A DNA stretch of 5,808 nt from the NCBI GenBank assembly GCA_038211015.1, contig JBBQVZ010000170.1, positions 1-5,808 of the forward strand, read 5' to 3'. Position numbers and translations under genes: made by a program. The notes below the pieces were generated by a model, which was not told the origin of the DNA, searched no databases, and worked only from the letters and a program-made list of their open reading frames with translations. This document shows positions 5,083 to 5,808 of the stretch, piece after piece (the stretch's first letter is position 1; every line of letters begins with the position of its first letter). The DNA comes from JBBQVZ01 sp038211015. Its GTDB lineage: Bacteria > Actinomycetota > UBA4738 > HRBIN12.

Positions 5083-5808
5083 ATGCCCTTCCGCCGTTCC
5101 CTCATCGCCGTGCTCGGCGTCGCGCTGCTCGCGAGCGCCTGCTCCGGATCCGACGGCCCCACGCCGACACCCGCGCCCACCGGACCCACCGGGTCCAGCC
5201 TGTCGATGGAGGTCGCGAGCAGCGACCTCGCGGTCGGCTCTCGACAGCACTTCGAGCTCGGGATCTTCTCGAGCGACGGCCAGGGCGTGAAGCTGCTGTC
5301 GTTCGGAACGATGTCGTTCGCGTTCTCCTTCCTTGGCGACGGCTCGGGGGCCCCTCAGCCGGGACCGCGGGCGATGGGCACCTACGTCGCCGCGTTCGGC
5401 ACGCCCCAGAGCGGTCCCGCGCCCGCGTTCACCGACCCCAACGACGCCCGGGGCGTCTATCAGGCGGACGTCGAGTTCGACCAAGCAGGGACGTGGCAGG
5501 TGGCCGCGACGGTGGAGCTGCCGGGGCAGGGAACCCGAACGCTCGCCGCGAGCTTCGTCGTGTCCGAGCAGCACTCGCTGCCGGCTCCCGGGGACCGTGC
5601 GCAACCGACGCAGAACCTGACGATCGACTCGAAGGGCGTGCCCCTTGCCGCGATCGACTCGCGCGCGCTCGACGGCGCGCCGGTGCCCGACCCCGACCTG
5701 CATCGGACGACGATCGCCGACGCGCTCGGGCAACAGCGGCCCATCCTGGTGATCTTCGCGACCCCGACGTTCTGCGTGAGCCTCATGTGCGGGCCCGAGA
5801 CCGACGCC
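5083..5808 (+). CDS. Lipoprotein with thioredoxin-like CX4C domain, C-terminus cut by window edge
   Basis: The frame is open to the window end: 242 residues and no stop. Residues 1-19 are a lipoprotein signal (MPFRRS, hydrophobic core) with lipobox LLASAC and Cys20. A Pro/Thr/Gly linker follows (about 24-40). Residues 42-155 look beta-rich, with a GTWQVAATVEL segment and ASFVVSE resembling an Ig-like or cupredoxin-type strand pattern. From about 216 the sequence ILVIFATPTFCVSLMCGP resembles the first strand and redox loop of a thioredoxin/SCO-like domain, with Cys230 and Cys235 spaced CX4C instead of CXXC. It probably sits on the outer face of the membrane and handles thiols or metals, but no substrate can be given. 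The start may instead be the ATG at 5074, in frame; GAGAAG at 5068-5073 lies 9 nt before 5083. The gene begins 37 bp after the alkyltransferase stop. Confidence 0.82.
   Translation, partial: MPFRRSLIAVLGVALLASACSGSDGPTPTPAPTGPTGSSLSMEVASSDLAVGSRQHFELGIFSSDGQGVKLLSFGTMSFAFSFLGDGSGAPQPGPRAMGTYVAAFGTPQSGPAPAFTDPNDARGVYQADVEFDQAGTWQVAATVELPGQGTRTLAASFVVSEQHSLPAPGDRAQPTQNLTIDSKGVPLAAIDSRALDGAPVPDPDLHRTTIADALGQQRPILVIFATPTFCVSLMCGPETDA

Noticed and set aside
4705..5733. A 342-codon minus-strand frame opposite the alkyltransferase and lipoprotein
   Set aside because: It is Arg/Gly-rich with no domain, and it crosses the boundary of two genuine plus-strand genes.

Overview
The window is GC-rich throughout, with nearly every third codon position G or C and long open frames on the antisense of real genes. 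The gene content points to an actinomycete-type bacterium (Actinomycetota, probably a lineage distant from the well-studied genera). The main reasons are a GTTCACC-N4-GTTCACC phosphate box, -10 elements placed so close to start codons that the mRNAs should be leaderless, and the phosphomutase / DUF3090 / kinase-like trio, which is a hallmark of Actinobacteria (also found in some Chloroflexi). No RNA gene, insertion sequence, CRISPR array or sign of recent transfer was seen.

Left part (1-1241, minus strand): the start of a phosphate ABC transporter operon. pstS, the phosphate-binding lipoprotein, is complete. It is followed by a strong hairpin and then by the first 33 codons of pstC, a permease subunit, which runs off the left edge. 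The remaining 1242-1461 is a divergent control region. It holds two arrays of 11-bp-phased GTTCACC-like repeats, which are PHO boxes, and a candidate -10 for each direction.

Middle part (1462-2634, plus strand): a PhoR/SenX3-type sensor histidine kinase with one membrane segment and a PAS domain, divergent from pstS. Its response regulator gene is not in the window. The PHO boxes suggest that the same phosphate-starvation regulator controls both directions.

Right part (2650-5045, plus strand): a tight cluster made of a histidine-phosphatase-fold putative phosphomutase, a DUF3090 protein with a zinc-ribbon tail, a PI3/4-kinase-like protein of the SCO1664 family, and an O6-alkylguanine-DNA alkyltransferase. 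The junctions are a 4-bp gap, a 37-bp overlap and a 4-bp overlap, so translation is probably coupled. The first three form a conserved trio of unknown function. The alkyltransferase is intact in its catalytic motif but has Cys where the family has its conserved 'hinge' Asn.

Right edge (5083-5808): a lipoprotein with a Pro/Thr-rich linker, a beta-rich middle and the start of a thioredoxin-like domain with a CX4C motif, cut by the window end. I found no clearly undescribed system. The best candidates for follow-up are the uncharacterised trio with its added repair gene, the dual PHO-box architecture, and the CX4C lipoprotein.
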